Positions 46,226 to 54,643 of a DNA stretch of 64,000 nt are shown here, one piece after another. Source of the DNA: Rhizobium laguerreae (GTDB lineage: Bacteria; Pseudomonadota; Alphaproteobacteria; Rhizobiales; Rhizobiaceae); contig NZ_MRDM01000031.1 of the NCBI RefSeq assembly GCF_002008165.1, positions 1-64,000 on the forward strand, in the 5' to 3' direction. Each line of letters starts with the position of its first letter. Positions within the stretch are counted from its first letter, which is position 1. The position numbers were made by a program, and so were the translations under genes. Below the pieces are notes generated by a model. The model saw only the letters and a program-made list of their open reading frames with translations. It made no database searches and was not told the DNA's origin.

Positions 46226-46858
46226 TCATGCCGCCTGAAGCTCGGCAGCAAGTCGGTCAAAGCCGCCGAATAGGGCATCGCTGCGCAGCACGCGGCGCTT
46301 GTCGCCGTCGCTGACCAAAAGCGCGGGGACACCATCCATCCGGAATGCAGCCATGAGTTGGCGGGACTTCCCGATCCCGTTGCGGTAGGCATCGAGCAGG
46401 GCCTCGTCCGGAGCCCGGACACGAGCGGCGGCATCGGGAAACCCGGCCTGATCGAGAACGTCGGCCACGACAGCGATCTCCGAGGTGTTGCGGCCGTCAA
46501 CATAGCGAGCGCTTTGAAGTGCCTTCAGGGCATCACCTCCCCTGTCGAGTTGCGTCACCCCGACGGCTATGATCCCAAGCGTCGCAGGGGCGGAGTCGAA
46601 CATACCGTCTGCGCGCCCGAGAACCTGATCGCGATAGAGCTGGCTGAAGACCTGCCCCGTGAGCCGGTTGATCCGCTGGTCATTATGCCAGGCATAGGCT
46701 GCGAAGCGTTCATCCAGCGGACGGGCGCCTTCGCCCGCGAAAAGCCCGCTGGGCGCAAGCTCGACGGTGAGGTTGTCGAGCATGACCAATTTGTCGAGCC
46801 CGGGCCCCGCACCATAGCACCAGCCGCAAAGCGGATCGTAGAGATAGGTAAGATGCAT
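46226..46858 (-). CDS. DsbA/FrnE-type thiol oxidoreductase
   Basis: 210 residues, thioredoxin fold with the active-site CGWC in YLYDPLCGWCYGAGPGLDKL near residue 12, then a long helical insert, and C-terminal VPALLVSDGDKRRVLRSDAL. No signal peptide, so cytoplasmic like FrnE-family 2-hydroxychromene isomerase/DsbA relatives. It is divergent from the LysR gene and upstream of the MBL-fold gene; the trio may be one regulated unit. Confidence 0.86.
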   Translation of the reverse strand: MHLTYLYDPLCGWCYGAGPGLDKLVMLDNLTVELAPSGLFAGEGARPLDERFAAYAWHNDQRINRLTGQVFSQLYRDQVLGRADGMFDSAPATLGIIAVGVTQLDRGGDALKALQSARYVDGRNTSEIAVVADVLDQAGFPDAAARVRAPDEALLDAYRNGIGKSRQLMAAFRMDGVPALLVSDGDKRRVLRSDALFGGFDRLAAELQAA

Positions 46859-46972
46859 ATCGGACCATCCTTGAAGCGACGGACAACAGATAGTGCACTT
46901 CTATTGAGTGATAAATATTGTTAAATGTGACAGAATGTATGTCAAAAACTTACAATCAAATGGAAGAAGGCT
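46859..46972. promoter_or_regulatory. divergent promoter region, DsbA-type/LysR
   Basis: AT-rich spacer of 114 bases between divergent genes. LysR regulators normally bind such spacers; no perfect T-N11-A repeat stands out. Confidence 0.4.
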
Positions 46973-47866
46973 ATGGAGGCTGTCAACCTCAACCGGCTGG
47001 CCTATTTTGCAGCCGTCGTCGATACCGGCTCGTTCACGAAAGCTGCCGAGCGCCTCGCGATCACGAAGACGGTCGTCAGCCAGCAGGTTGCGCGGCTGGA
47101 AGCTGAGTTGAAAACTAGCTTGCTGCTCCGGACAACACGACGCGTCGAGCCGACTGAGGCCGGCAGGCTTCTCTACGCACGCTGCGTCATGATCTTCCGC
47201 GAAGCCGGGGACGCCGTCGATGAAATCACCCGCGCAAATGCCGAGCCGACAGGCATGCTACGCATTGCTGCGCCCAATGATTATGGTGCGAGCACGATCG
47301 CTCCCATTGCTGCGGCCTTTATCCGGAAGTACCCCGCCTGCAGGGTCGAGCTTCTGCTCGCTGATACGAAGATGGATCTTATTGCCAATCAGATCGACCT
47401 GTCGATCCGCGTTGGATGGCTCGATGACTCCAGTCACCAAGCGAGACGGATCGGTTCGTTCCGGCAGTTTCTTGTGGCGTCCCCCAGCTTCTTCGCCACG
47501 CTCAGTTTGAACAGTCCAGAGGATGCGGTGGGCCAGCCGTTTATCGCCAACCTGGCCCTCAAGGAGCCGGTGGTCTGGAGGTTTATCCAGGGCGATTTCG
47601 ATCGGCGGACTGTGCAGATGCAACAGAGCCTCATGAGCAATTCGACGCCTGCGGTTCTCGCGGCCACGCTTGCTGGGGCAGGAATGTCCGTGCTTCCGGA
47701 TTTTCTGGCTGGAGAGCATATAGAGGCTGGCCGACTGATAAGATTGTTGCCGGACTGGAGCCTGCCGGCCGGCGGAATTTATGTCGTCTATCCGGCAGCT
47801 CGGCTTCGTCCGCGCAAGGTCACGGCTTTTGTCGCAATGCTTACGGGCAGTCGCTCGCGCGACTAG
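46973..47866 (+). CDS. LysR-family transcriptional regulator
   Basis: 297 residues. N-terminal helix-turn-helix: NLNRLAYFAAVVDTGSFTKA followed by ERLAITKTVVSQQVARLEAE; the C-terminal effector domain includes GMLRIAAPNDYGASTIAPIA. Likely regulates the divergent DsbA/MBL genes. A hairpin overlaps the stop codon. Confidence 0.92.
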   Translation: MEAVNLNRLAYFAAVVDTGSFTKAAERLAITKTVVSQQVARLEAELKTSLLLRTTRRVEPTEAGRLLYARCVMIFREAGDAVDEITRANAEPTGMLRIAAPNDYGASTIAPIAAAFIRKYPACRVELLLADTKMDLIANQIDLSIRVGWLDDSSHQARRIGSFRQFLVASPSFFATLSLNSPEDAVGQPFIANLALKEPVVWRFIQGDFDRRTVQMQQSLMSNSTPAVLAATLAGAGMSVLPDFLAGEHIEAGRLIRLLPDWSLPAGGIYVVYPAARLRPRKVTAFVAMLTGSRSRD

Positions 47867-47886
47867 GCTGCGCCATCACGCAGCCT
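47865..47886 (+). terminator. hairpin at end of lysR gene
   Basis: AGGCTGCG-CCATCA-CGCAGCCT forms a perfect eight-base stem. It overlaps the TAG stop. No T-run follows. Confidence 0.55.
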
Positions 47887-48037
47887 GAGTTGCTCCGAAG
47901 CAGCCATACGGTGGCGGGGAATTGGTATGTTGCCGCAGGGATTTGCAAAGGAAATTCCGACGCCATATTCTCGCCTTGACGGCGACCCCTTCCCGAAGTT
48001 CATTCAAGCGCTTTGGTGTAGGAAAACAAGGGCGAGC

Positions 48038-48304
48038 ATGGGACAAGATACAAGCTACCTGCTGGAGCGGATGACGATTGTCGGTGATCTGGGGGCTGCC
48101 TCCTTCGTTCCCTGGATCCGGCGCCACGCTGCCAAGCTTGGGCTCTCGCACACCATATCTCATACGAGTTCCATGCGGATCGAACTTGAGGTTGCCGGGC
48201 CGGAGGAGTTGATCGACATGATGGAGATGGGATGCTCTCTCGGGCCTATCGACGTGTGGGTCGAGAGGATAGATCGAACGGCGATCAGCGGCGAAAGGAC
48301 CTAG
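48038..48304 (+). CDS. acylphosphatase-like protein lacking catalytic residues
   Basis: 88 residues. LERMTIVGDLGAASFVPWIR and ELEVAGPEELIDMMEMGCSL then GPIDVWVERIDR follow the acylphosphatase fold. The catalytic arginine of GVxFR is replaced (AASFVPW) and the catalytic asparagine block is HTISHTS, so enzymatic activity is unlikely. ATG 48038 follows GGGCGAG. It precedes the Rieske operon by 155 bases; linkage is uncertain. Confidence 0.6.
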   Translation: MGQDTSYLLERMTIVGDLGAASFVPWIRRHAAKLGLSHTISHTSSMRIELEVAGPEELIDMMEMGCSLGPIDVWVERIDRTAISGERT

Positions 48305-48459
48305 TCCGGGCTCTCGCGTATTTCATCCGTGCATATTATTTACTCAATGTTGCCAATGCGAAATAATTATGCAAACCTAATAAGGTTGCGGCGGAATTGC
48401 CTCGGCGCCGATGCGGGACTTGATCGGCAAGCATTTGGTTTTGTGTGGGAATTCTAGTC

Positions 48460-49113
48460 ATGCCTTCCGATACGACGGGCTTTTGGACGCCAGTCGCCCT
48501 TTCCCGGGATTTGCCGGCCGGAACCGTCATACCGGCATGGACGGCAGCCGGATCGATTGCTCTGTGGCGCAGCGCTTCTGGACGCATATCGGCATCGGCG
48601 GATCGCTGTCCACATCGCGGCATGCGCCTGTCTCACGGCTTCGTGCGTGGCGAGGCGCTTTCTTGCATCTATCACGGCTGGAGCTATGGCCAGGCCGGAA
48701 ACTGTCTCCGCATTCCCGCCCATCCGGGGCTGACGCCCCCGGAAACCATCCGTGTCGCCACCCATGATGTCGAGGAAGCGGACAGTGTGATCTGGGTGGC
48801 CGTGGGCACGCCCGTATCGAAGCCGCCGAGGCTCGAGGGCCTCATTCCCCTGCGCTCGCTGACAGCGTTCGCCGGCTTCGCCGCGATCAAGGTGGCGGCC
48901 GGCAGCAAGGCGAGCCCTGATGGTCTTGTCGAGATCGATGCATCCAGCGGGACCATCTGTCTGCTATTATCCGCCCAAGAAGACGGACGGACGCTGATCC
49001 ATGTGCTGCTGAAGGGTGATGCCGGCCTTCCTGCGGGCATCGGCGCTTCACGGGCCGCCGAAAGCCTGCGGCGTCGGGCTGAGGATCTTCAGAAAAAGGA
49101 GATCGCGCAATGA
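48460..49113 (+). CDS. stand-alone Rieske [2Fe-2S] protein
   Basis: 217 residues. The cluster motif is complete: CPHRGMRLSHG near residue 48 and CIYHGW near residue 67 give the two Cys and two His ligands, and the fold continues to VIWVAVG near residue 105. After the Rieske domain there is a 100-residue C-terminal part with no iron-binding triad and no reductase domain. It therefore carries electrons but cannot itself be an oxygenase. The stop overlaps the catalytic subunit start by four bases. ATG 48460 chosen; GTG 48445 is in frame. Confidence 0.88.
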   Translation: MPSDTTGFWTPVALSRDLPAGTVIPAWTAAGSIALWRSASGRISASADRCPHRGMRLSHGFVRGEALSCIYHGWSYGQAGNCLRIPAHPGLTPPETIRVATHDVEEADSVIWVAVGTPVSKPPRLEGLIPLRSLTAFAGFAAIKVAAGSKASPDGLVEIDASSGTICLLLSAQEDGRTLIHVLLKGDAGLPAGIGASRAAESLRRRAEDLQKKEIAQ

Positions 49114-49955
49114 CCATGCAGGCGATGATCGATGAATGGTATCCGGTCGGGCTTTTCAGCCAGCTAGATGGCGCCGGTCGCACCACTGCGCTGATGGGCG
49201 AGCCGATCGAGGTGGCGCGCGATGGCGACGGCAAAGCGAAGGTGACGGCCGGAGACGGCCATGTTCTGCCGGTGCGCGTGCGTTACGGCCATGTCTGGTC
49301 CTCCCTCGGCGCGCCGAAGAAAGAACTTTTCCCCATTCCCGAGGCCGATCAACCCGGCCGCCGCTTCGTCGATGTCGGCGTGGTGCGCGTGCGCTGCTCG
49401 CCGCTCCGCGCCGTCGAGAATTTCCTCGACATCGCCCATTTTCCCTTCGTCCACACCGACATTCTCGGCGCAGAGCCGCATACGGAAGTGCAGAACTACA
49501 AGGTCGAGATCCGCGAGCAAGAAGACGAGGTCTGGGCAACGCAGGTGAAATTCTATCAGCCGCAGGCCGCCAAGTCGGCAAGCGGCGGGATCACGACGGA
49601 ATACATGTACCGCGTGCCGGCACCGACCTGCTCCGTGCTTTACAAGACCTGCCCGCCGCGCCCGAGCGAATGGGATGTCATCACGCTCTTCGTGCAGCCG
49701 CTGGCCGAGGACCTGTGCGACGTCTGGCCGTGGATGGCGCTTTTCGACGACGAGACCGCGATGACCGACCTCATTCATTTCCAGCAGACGATCTTTCTGC
49801 AGGACCGTTCGATCCTCGAAAACCAGATCCCGCGGCTGCTGCCGCTCGACCCCGGCATGGAAATCCCGACGCGTGCCGATCTGACATCGATCGCCTACCG
49901 GCGCTGGCTGAAGCGTCACAACTATACCTACGGCGCACAGCTGGTGGCGCAATGA
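49110..49955 (+). CDS. Rieske-type oxygenase catalytic subunit lacking the Rieske cluster
   Basis: 281 residues. The mononuclear non-haem iron site is clear as ENFLDIAHFPFVH near residue 105 (N-x2-D-x2-H-x4-H), and the SRPBCC-type barrel continues with MYRVPAPTCSVLYKTCPPRP and DQTI-like FQQTIFLQDRSILENQIPRL. The first 65 residues (EWYPVGLFSQLDGAGRTTAL) keep the outline of a Rieske domain, yet there is no CxH or CxxH pair. The cluster must be supplied by the overlapping Rieske protein. Closest model I know is NdmC of the Pseudomonas putida caffeine N-demethylase set. Stop overlaps the GST gene (ATGA). Confidence 0.85.
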   Translation: MTMQAMIDEWYPVGLFSQLDGAGRTTALMGEPIEVARDGDGKAKVTAGDGHVLPVRVRYGHVWSSLGAPKKELFPIPEADQPGRRFVDVGVVRVRCSPLRAVENFLDIAHFPFVHTDILGAEPHTEVQNYKVEIREQEDEVWATQVKFYQPQAAKSASGGITTEYMYRVPAPTCSVLYKTCPPRPSEWDVITLFVQPLAEDLCDVWPWMALFDDETAMTDLIHFQQTIFLQDRSILENQIPRLLPLDPGMEIPTRADLTSIAYRRWLKRHNYTYGAQLVAQ

Positions 49956-50611
49956 AGCTCTACGACTATATTCTCTCGCCCAGTTGCTACAAGGTGCGCC
50001 TGATGGCGGCGCTGGCCGGCGTGAAACTTGAACTGCGCCCGGTGGATTTCCATCCCGGCGCCGAGCATCGCGGCGCCGAGCTGCTTGCACTCAATCCGGC
50101 AGGCTCCATTCCGATCCTGGAGGATGGCGACCTGATCCTGACCGAATCGTCGGCGATCCTCGTCTATCTCGCCGCCAAGGCCGCACCCGAATGGCTCGGC
50201 AGCGGCAAGGCGGAGGAAGCGGCGAAGGTGCAGCAATGGCTGTCGTTCTCCGGCCGGCTGACGGCAAGCCTCGGGGCAGCGCGGCTCCATGAAATGCTGC
50301 TACGGCCGGGCGATATCGGTGCGCTGCAGGCTCAGGGCATCGCCGCCCTTCGCGAACTTGAAGCCGGGCTTGTCGAGCAGGGTCTTCGCGGCATGTGTTT
50401 CCTCGCCGCCGACCGGCCGACAATTGCCGACATTGCCTGCTTTCCCTATGTGGCACTGGCGCCCGATGGGGGCGTCACGCTGGATGCTTATCCTGCGATC
50501 CGGCTCTGGTCCCGCGCGCTGCGCGCCCTCGACAAATTTATCGAAATGCCAGGCATTCACCGGCTGCACGAATTGAAGCCCGAACCTCAGATCGAATCGG
50601 GCGAGGCGTGA
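49952..50611 (+). CDS. glutathione S-transferase-like protein
   Basis: 219 residues. Thioredoxin-like N-terminal domain (YDYILSPSCYKVRLMAALAG, NPAGSIPILEDGDLILTESS with the cis-Pro and glutathione-binding E-S pair near residue 65) and an all-helical C-terminal domain with DRPTIADIACFPYVALAP. It overlaps the oxygenase subunit gene by four bases, an arrangement like NdmE, the GST homologue required for NdmC. A structural role in an oxygenase complex is as likely as transferase activity. Confidence 0.88.
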   Translation: MKLYDYILSPSCYKVRLMAALAGVKLELRPVDFHPGAEHRGAELLALNPAGSIPILEDGDLILTESSAILVYLAAKAAPEWLGSGKAEEAAKVQQWLSFSGRLTASLGAARLHEMLLRPGDIGALQAQGIAALRELEAGLVEQGLRGMCFLAADRPTIADIACFPYVALAPDGGVTLDAYPAIRLWSRALRALDKFIEMPGIHRLHELKPEPQIESGEA

Positions 50612-50612
50612 G

Positions 50613-51992
50613 ATGGCTGGTTATCTCCTGAAGAACTGCGCAGCCGTGATCGTCGACGAGGGCAAGGGGCCGGTCGTCCACCGCAATGTCGATCTCCTGA
50701 CCAGTGGTCCGGCGATCGTGGCGATCGGCGAAAATATAGGGGCAGACACGTTGCCTGCCGGCACGACCGTTCAGGATGCTGCCGGCTGGTTCGTCTATCC
50801 GGGCCTCGTCAACACCCATCATCACTTCTTCCAGTGCTTCGTGCGCAACCGCGCCGATCTCGATTGGACGAAGCTCTCGGTGATCGAGTGGCTGGACCGC
50901 ATCTACCCGATCTTTTCGCAACTTAACGAGGAATGCTTTTACCACGCCTCCGTCACGGCGATGGCCGAGATGATCAAGCATGGCTGCACCACGGCCTTGG
51001 ATCACCAATATAATTTCCCCCGGCACGCCGGAAAACGGTTGATCGACCGCCAGTTCGAGGCGGCCGAACTGCTCGGCATGCGCTTCCATGCCGGCCGCGG
51101 CGGCAACACCCTGCCGAAGTCGGAAGGCTCGACCATTCCCGACGAGATGCTGGAAACAACGGACGAATTCATCGCCGACTGCGCCCGGCTGATCGACACC
51201 TACCACGATATCAGCCCCTTCAGCATGCGGCAGGTCGTGGTGGCACCCTGTCAGCCGGTCAATTGCTACCGCGAGACTTTCGTGGAATCGGTGGCGCTGG
51301 CGCGTGATCGCGGCGTCATGATGCATACCCATGTCGGCGAAGGCGAAAGCCTGGTCATTCAGGCGCGCCATGGCATGCGCACGGTCGATTATTTGGAAGA
51401 ACTTGGCTTTGCCGGACCCGACGCCTTCTATGCTCATTGCTGGGAGCTCAACCACGACGAACTCAGGAAGATGGCCGCCAGCGGCACCGGCGTCGCGCAT
51501 TGCCCGGAACCGGTCTATCTGGTCGGCGCCGAGGTCACCGACATTCCCGCCATGGCCGCCTTCGGCTTGCGCGTCGGCCTCGGCTGTGATGGTGCTGCCT
51601 CCAACGACAATTCCAACCTGATGCACTGCCTGCACTCCGCCTACATGCTGCAATGCCTCGTCTCTTCCAGCCGTGCCCATCCCGTGCCGCCGCCGGTCGA
51701 ATTCCTCGGCTACGGCACGACCGGCGGTGCCAGCCTGCTCGGCCGGCGCGATATCGGCCGGCTTGCGCCCGGCATGGCCGCCGACCTGTTTGCGATCGAC
51801 ACTCGGCGCATGGATTATGTCGGCACGCGCCACGATCCGCTGAGCCTGATTGCCCGCGTCGGCATCGGCATGGCGACTGACATGACGATGATCAATGGCC
51901 GCATCGTCTGGCAGAAGGGCGAATTTCCCGGGCTCGACGAAACCAAGCTGGCTGCCGATGCCGAGGCCGCACTATCCACCGTGGAATTCTAA
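50613..51992 (+). CDS. 8-oxoguanine deaminase-like amidohydrolase
   Basis: 459 residues. Metal-site motifs: LVNTHHHFFQCFVRNR near residue 66, VVAPCQPVNC, MHTHVGEGE near residue 240, FYAHCWELNHDE near residue 272 and GLGCDGAASNDNSNLMH near residue 325. This is the ATZ/TRZ branch with the 8-oxoguanine deaminase signature; products would be urate or a methylated analogue. Starts one base after the GST stop and is followed by the importer genes. Paralogous to 16953-18302. Confidence 0.88.
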   Translation: MAGYLLKNCAAVIVDEGKGPVVHRNVDLLTSGPAIVAIGENIGADTLPAGTTVQDAAGWFVYPGLVNTHHHFFQCFVRNRADLDWTKLSVIEWLDRIYPIFSQLNEECFYHASVTAMAEMIKHGCTTALDHQYNFPRHAGKRLIDRQFEAAELLGMRFHAGRGGNTLPKSEGSTIPDEMLETTDEFIADCARLIDTYHDISPFSMRQVVVAPCQPVNCYRETFVESVALARDRGVMMHTHVGEGESLVIQARHGMRTVDYLEELGFAGPDAFYAHCWELNHDELRKMAASGTGVAHCPEPVYLVGAEVTDIPAMAAFGLRVGLGCDGAASNDNSNLMHCLHSAYMLQCLVSSSRAHPVPPPVEFLGYGTTGGASLLGRRDIGRLAPGMAADLFAIDTRRMDYVGTRHDPLSLIARVGIGMATDMTMINGRIVWQKGEFPGLDETKLAADAEAALSTVEF

Positions 51993-52018
51993 AAAAACCA
52001 AAAGAGGGAACTGAGAAC

Positions 52019-53116
52019 ATGACCAAACTGACCCGCAGAAATCTGATGACGGCCGCTGCCGCCACCGGCCTCGCCGGCGCGCTCGGCAGCCGGCTTGCTT
52101 TCGCCGCCGACGAGCCGCTCGGCATCACGCTGGTAATCCCCTCGCCCGTCGGCGACGTTGGCTGGGGGCACGCACTTGCTGCCGGCCTCGAGCCGATCAA
52201 GGCCGCTTACGGCGACAAGGTGAAGGTCACCGTGCTTGAGAATATCGCGGAAGGTCCGGATGCCGACCGCATCATGAACAAGACCGTCGCCGACGGAAAC
52301 AAGTTCCTGGTCGCCGGCTCTTTCGGTTATCAGAACGGCGCGCTGCAGATCGCCCGCCGCGATCCGAGCGTCACCGTTCTGCACGCCTCCGGCTTCCAGG
52401 TCGCTCCGAACTTCTCGCCTTTCGCCGCCAAATATTTCCAGGGCACCTATCTGCTCGGCATGGCTGCGGCAGCACTTTCCAAGACCGGCAAGCTCGGCTC
52501 TGTCTCGGCCTTTGCTATCCCCGAGCTCATTACCTCGATCAACGCCTTTACGCTCGGCGCCCAGGCCGTCAAACCCGATATCGAGGTCTCGGTGGTCTGG
52601 GTGAACTCATGGTTCGATCCGGCCAAGGAGCAGGAAGCCGCCAAGGCCCTGATCGCGCAGAAGTGCGACGTGATCTTCTCCAACGCCCAGGACACGCCGT
52701 CCGTCATCTCGGCTTGCGAGGAAGCCGGCGTTTACGCCTTCAACCTCAATTCCTCGATGAAGAAATATGCGCCCAAAACCTATCTCGGCTGCATCGCGAC
52801 GGACTGGTCGCCGTTCTTCAAGGCTTCGGTCGATGCCCATCTCGCCGGCACGTTCAAGGGCGCCAATGCGTTCCTCGGCGTTGCCGACAAGGTCGTCGAA
52901 GTGGTCGACTGGAATCCTGATATTCCGGCTGACGTGATGACCAAGATCAAGGAGATCGAGGTAAAGATCGCCGACGGCAGCTTCTCGCCCTTCACCGGGC
53001 CGATCGCCAAGGCCGACGGCAGCGAAGCTGTCGCATCGGGTGCGACCATGGCCGACCCCGAGATCATCGCCATGAACTGGCACGTCAAGGGCGTGTCCAC
53101 GCCGTTGCCGAAATAA
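52019..53116 (+). CDS. BMP-family ABC substrate-binding protein
   Basis: 365 residues. N terminus MTKLTRRNLMTAAAATGLAG has a twin-arginine motif, so Tat export is likely. The mature part starts LGITLVIPSPVGDVGWGHAL, typical of the BmpA/PnrA group that binds nucleosides and purines. DVIFSNAQDTPSVISACEEA is the family-characteristic middle. It feeds the importer encoded by the next three genes. AGGGA precedes the ATG. Confidence 0.9.
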   Translation: MTKLTRRNLMTAAAATGLAGALGSRLAFAADEPLGITLVIPSPVGDVGWGHALAAGLEPIKAAYGDKVKVTVLENIAEGPDADRIMNKTVADGNKFLVAGSFGYQNGALQIARRDPSVTVLHASGFQVAPNFSPFAAKYFQGTYLLGMAAAALSKTGKLGSVSAFAIPELITSINAFTLGAQAVKPDIEVSVVWVNSWFDPAKEQEAAKALIAQKCDVIFSNAQDTPSVISACEEAGVYAFNLNSSMKKYAPKTYLGCIATDWSPFFKASVDAHLAGTFKGANAFLGVADKVVEVVDWNPDIPADVMTKIKEIEVKIADGSFSPFTGPIAKADGSEAVASGATMADPEIIAMNWHVKGVSTPLPK

Positions 53117-53119
53117 GTC

Positions 53120-54643
53120 ATGACCACCCCGCTCCTGTCGCTGCGCGGCATTTTGAAAAGTTACGGCCAGATCCATGCCAATCAGGCCATCGATCTGGAC
53201 GTGGCGCCGCAATCGATTCATGCGATCCTCGGGGAGAACGGGGCGGGAAAATCGACGCTGATGAAACTGATCTACGGCGTCGAGCAACCGGACGGCGGAG
53301 AGGTCGTCTGGGAAGGAAACCCGTTGCGCCTCGCCTCCCCCGCCGAGGCGAGGCGCCACGGCATCGGCATGGTGTTCCAGCATTTCTCGCTGTTCGAGAC
53401 CTTGACCGTCCTGGAGAATATTCGGCTGGTCGTGCCGGGCCGCAAGGCTGAGCTCAAGGAACGCATTCGGACGCTTGGACGGGAATTCGGCCTCGAAGTC
53501 GACCCGCTTGCTCATGTGCATGCGCTGTCCGTCGGCGAGCGGCAGCGGGTGGAGATCATCCGAAGCCTGATGACCAATCCGAAGCTGCTGATCCTCGACG
53601 AGCCGACCTCCGTCCTGCCGCCGCAACTGGTGGAGAGGCTCTTCGACACGCTGCGTCGCCTGCGCGACGGCGGCGTTTCCATCCTGTTGATCTCCCACAA
53701 GCTCGAAGAAATCCGGGCGATCTGCGACCGGGCGACGATCCTGCGCGGCGGACGCGTGACCGGGGATGTCGACCCGCGTCAACATGATGCCCATGACCTT
53801 GCCCGCATGATGATCGGCCATGACATGCCGGCTCCGATGGCGGCGCTGCCGCTGTCTGGTGGGGAAAAGCGGCTGGAGATCATCGGATTGGACTATCAGC
53901 CCGGCGATCCCTTTGCGGTGTCGCTCTCCGGCATCAGCCTCGAGGTGCGTGCCGGCGAAATCCTCGGGATCGCCGGAATTTCGGGCAACGGTCAAAGCGA
54001 GCTTGCCGCGTTGATTTCAGGCGAGACGGTGCTGGGGCGCGACCAGCGCGACCGGATCTTCATGATGGAGATGGATGTCGGCAGGCTCGATGCCGCCGCA
54101 CGGCGGACGCTCGGATTTGCCTTCGTTCCGGAAGACCGGCTTGGACGCGGCGCCGTGCCCGAAATGTCGCTCGTCCTCAACAGCCTGCTGACGGCCCATC
54201 CGCTCAAGCTTTTGCGGCACGGTCTCGTCGACAGGGCGCGGGCGACGGCGTTCACCGGTGATTGCATCCGTCAGTATGATGTCCGCACTCCTGGCCCGGA
54301 TGCGGAAGCCGGCACCCTGTCGGGCGGTAATCTGCAGAAGTTCATCGTTGGTCGCGAAATCATGCTGTCTCCCAAATTGCTTTTCCTGGCGCAGCCGACC
54401 TGGGGCGTCGATATCGGCGCCGCGTCCGCCATCCGCAGTCGTCTGGTCGCATTGCGCAATCAGGGCATGGCGATCCTCGTCATTTCTGAGGAGCTGGAAG
54501 AACTGTTCGAGCTCAGCGATGCCATCCAGGTGCTGCATCACGGCCGGCTCAGCCCGCCGCTCGCAACGCGAGACACGAAGCCCGAGGAGATCGGCCGATA
54601 CATGATCGGGGCACAGGCCTCGCCCGAGAAAGTCCAGCAATGA
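53120..54643 (+). CDS. nucleoside/purine-type ABC importer ATPase, two domains
   Basis: 507 residues with two ABC domains. First: Walker A GENGAGKST near residue 38, signature LSVGERQRVEI near residue 138, Walker B LLILDEPTSVLP. Second: GISGNGQSELAALISG in place of Walker A (no lysine, normal in this family) and LSGGNLQKFIVGREI near residue 396. ATPase of the BMP-type importer, starting three bases after the binding-protein stop and overlapping the first permease by four. Confidence 0.92.
   Translation: MTTPLLSLRGILKSYGQIHANQAIDLDVAPQSIHAILGENGAGKSTLMKLIYGVEQPDGGEVVWEGNPLRLASPAEARRHGIGMVFQHFSLFETLTVLENIRLVVPGRKAELKERIRTLGREFGLEVDPLAHVHALSVGERQRVEIIRSLMTNPKLLILDEPTSVLPPQLVERLFDTLRRLRDGGVSILLISHKLEEIRAICDRATILRGGRVTGDVDPRQHDAHDLARMMIGHDMPAPMAALPLSGGEKRLEIIGLDYQPGDPFAVSLSGISLEVRAGEILGIAGISGNGQSELAALISGETVLGRDQRDRIFMMEMDVGRLDAAARRTLGFAFVPEDRLGRGAVPEMSLVLNSLLTAHPLKLLRHGLVDRARATAFTGDCIRQYDVRTPGPDAEAGTLSGGNLQKFIVGREIMLSPKLLFLAQPTWGVDIGAASAIRSRLVALRNQGMAILVISEELEELFELSDAIQVLHHGRLSPPLATRDTKPEEIGRYMIGAQASPEKVQQ

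Noticed and set aside
49136..49951. Fusion of a long upstream extension to the GST-like protein
   Set aside because: The extension is an out-of-frame shadow of the oxygenase subunit; the GST start is the ATGA overlap at 49952.
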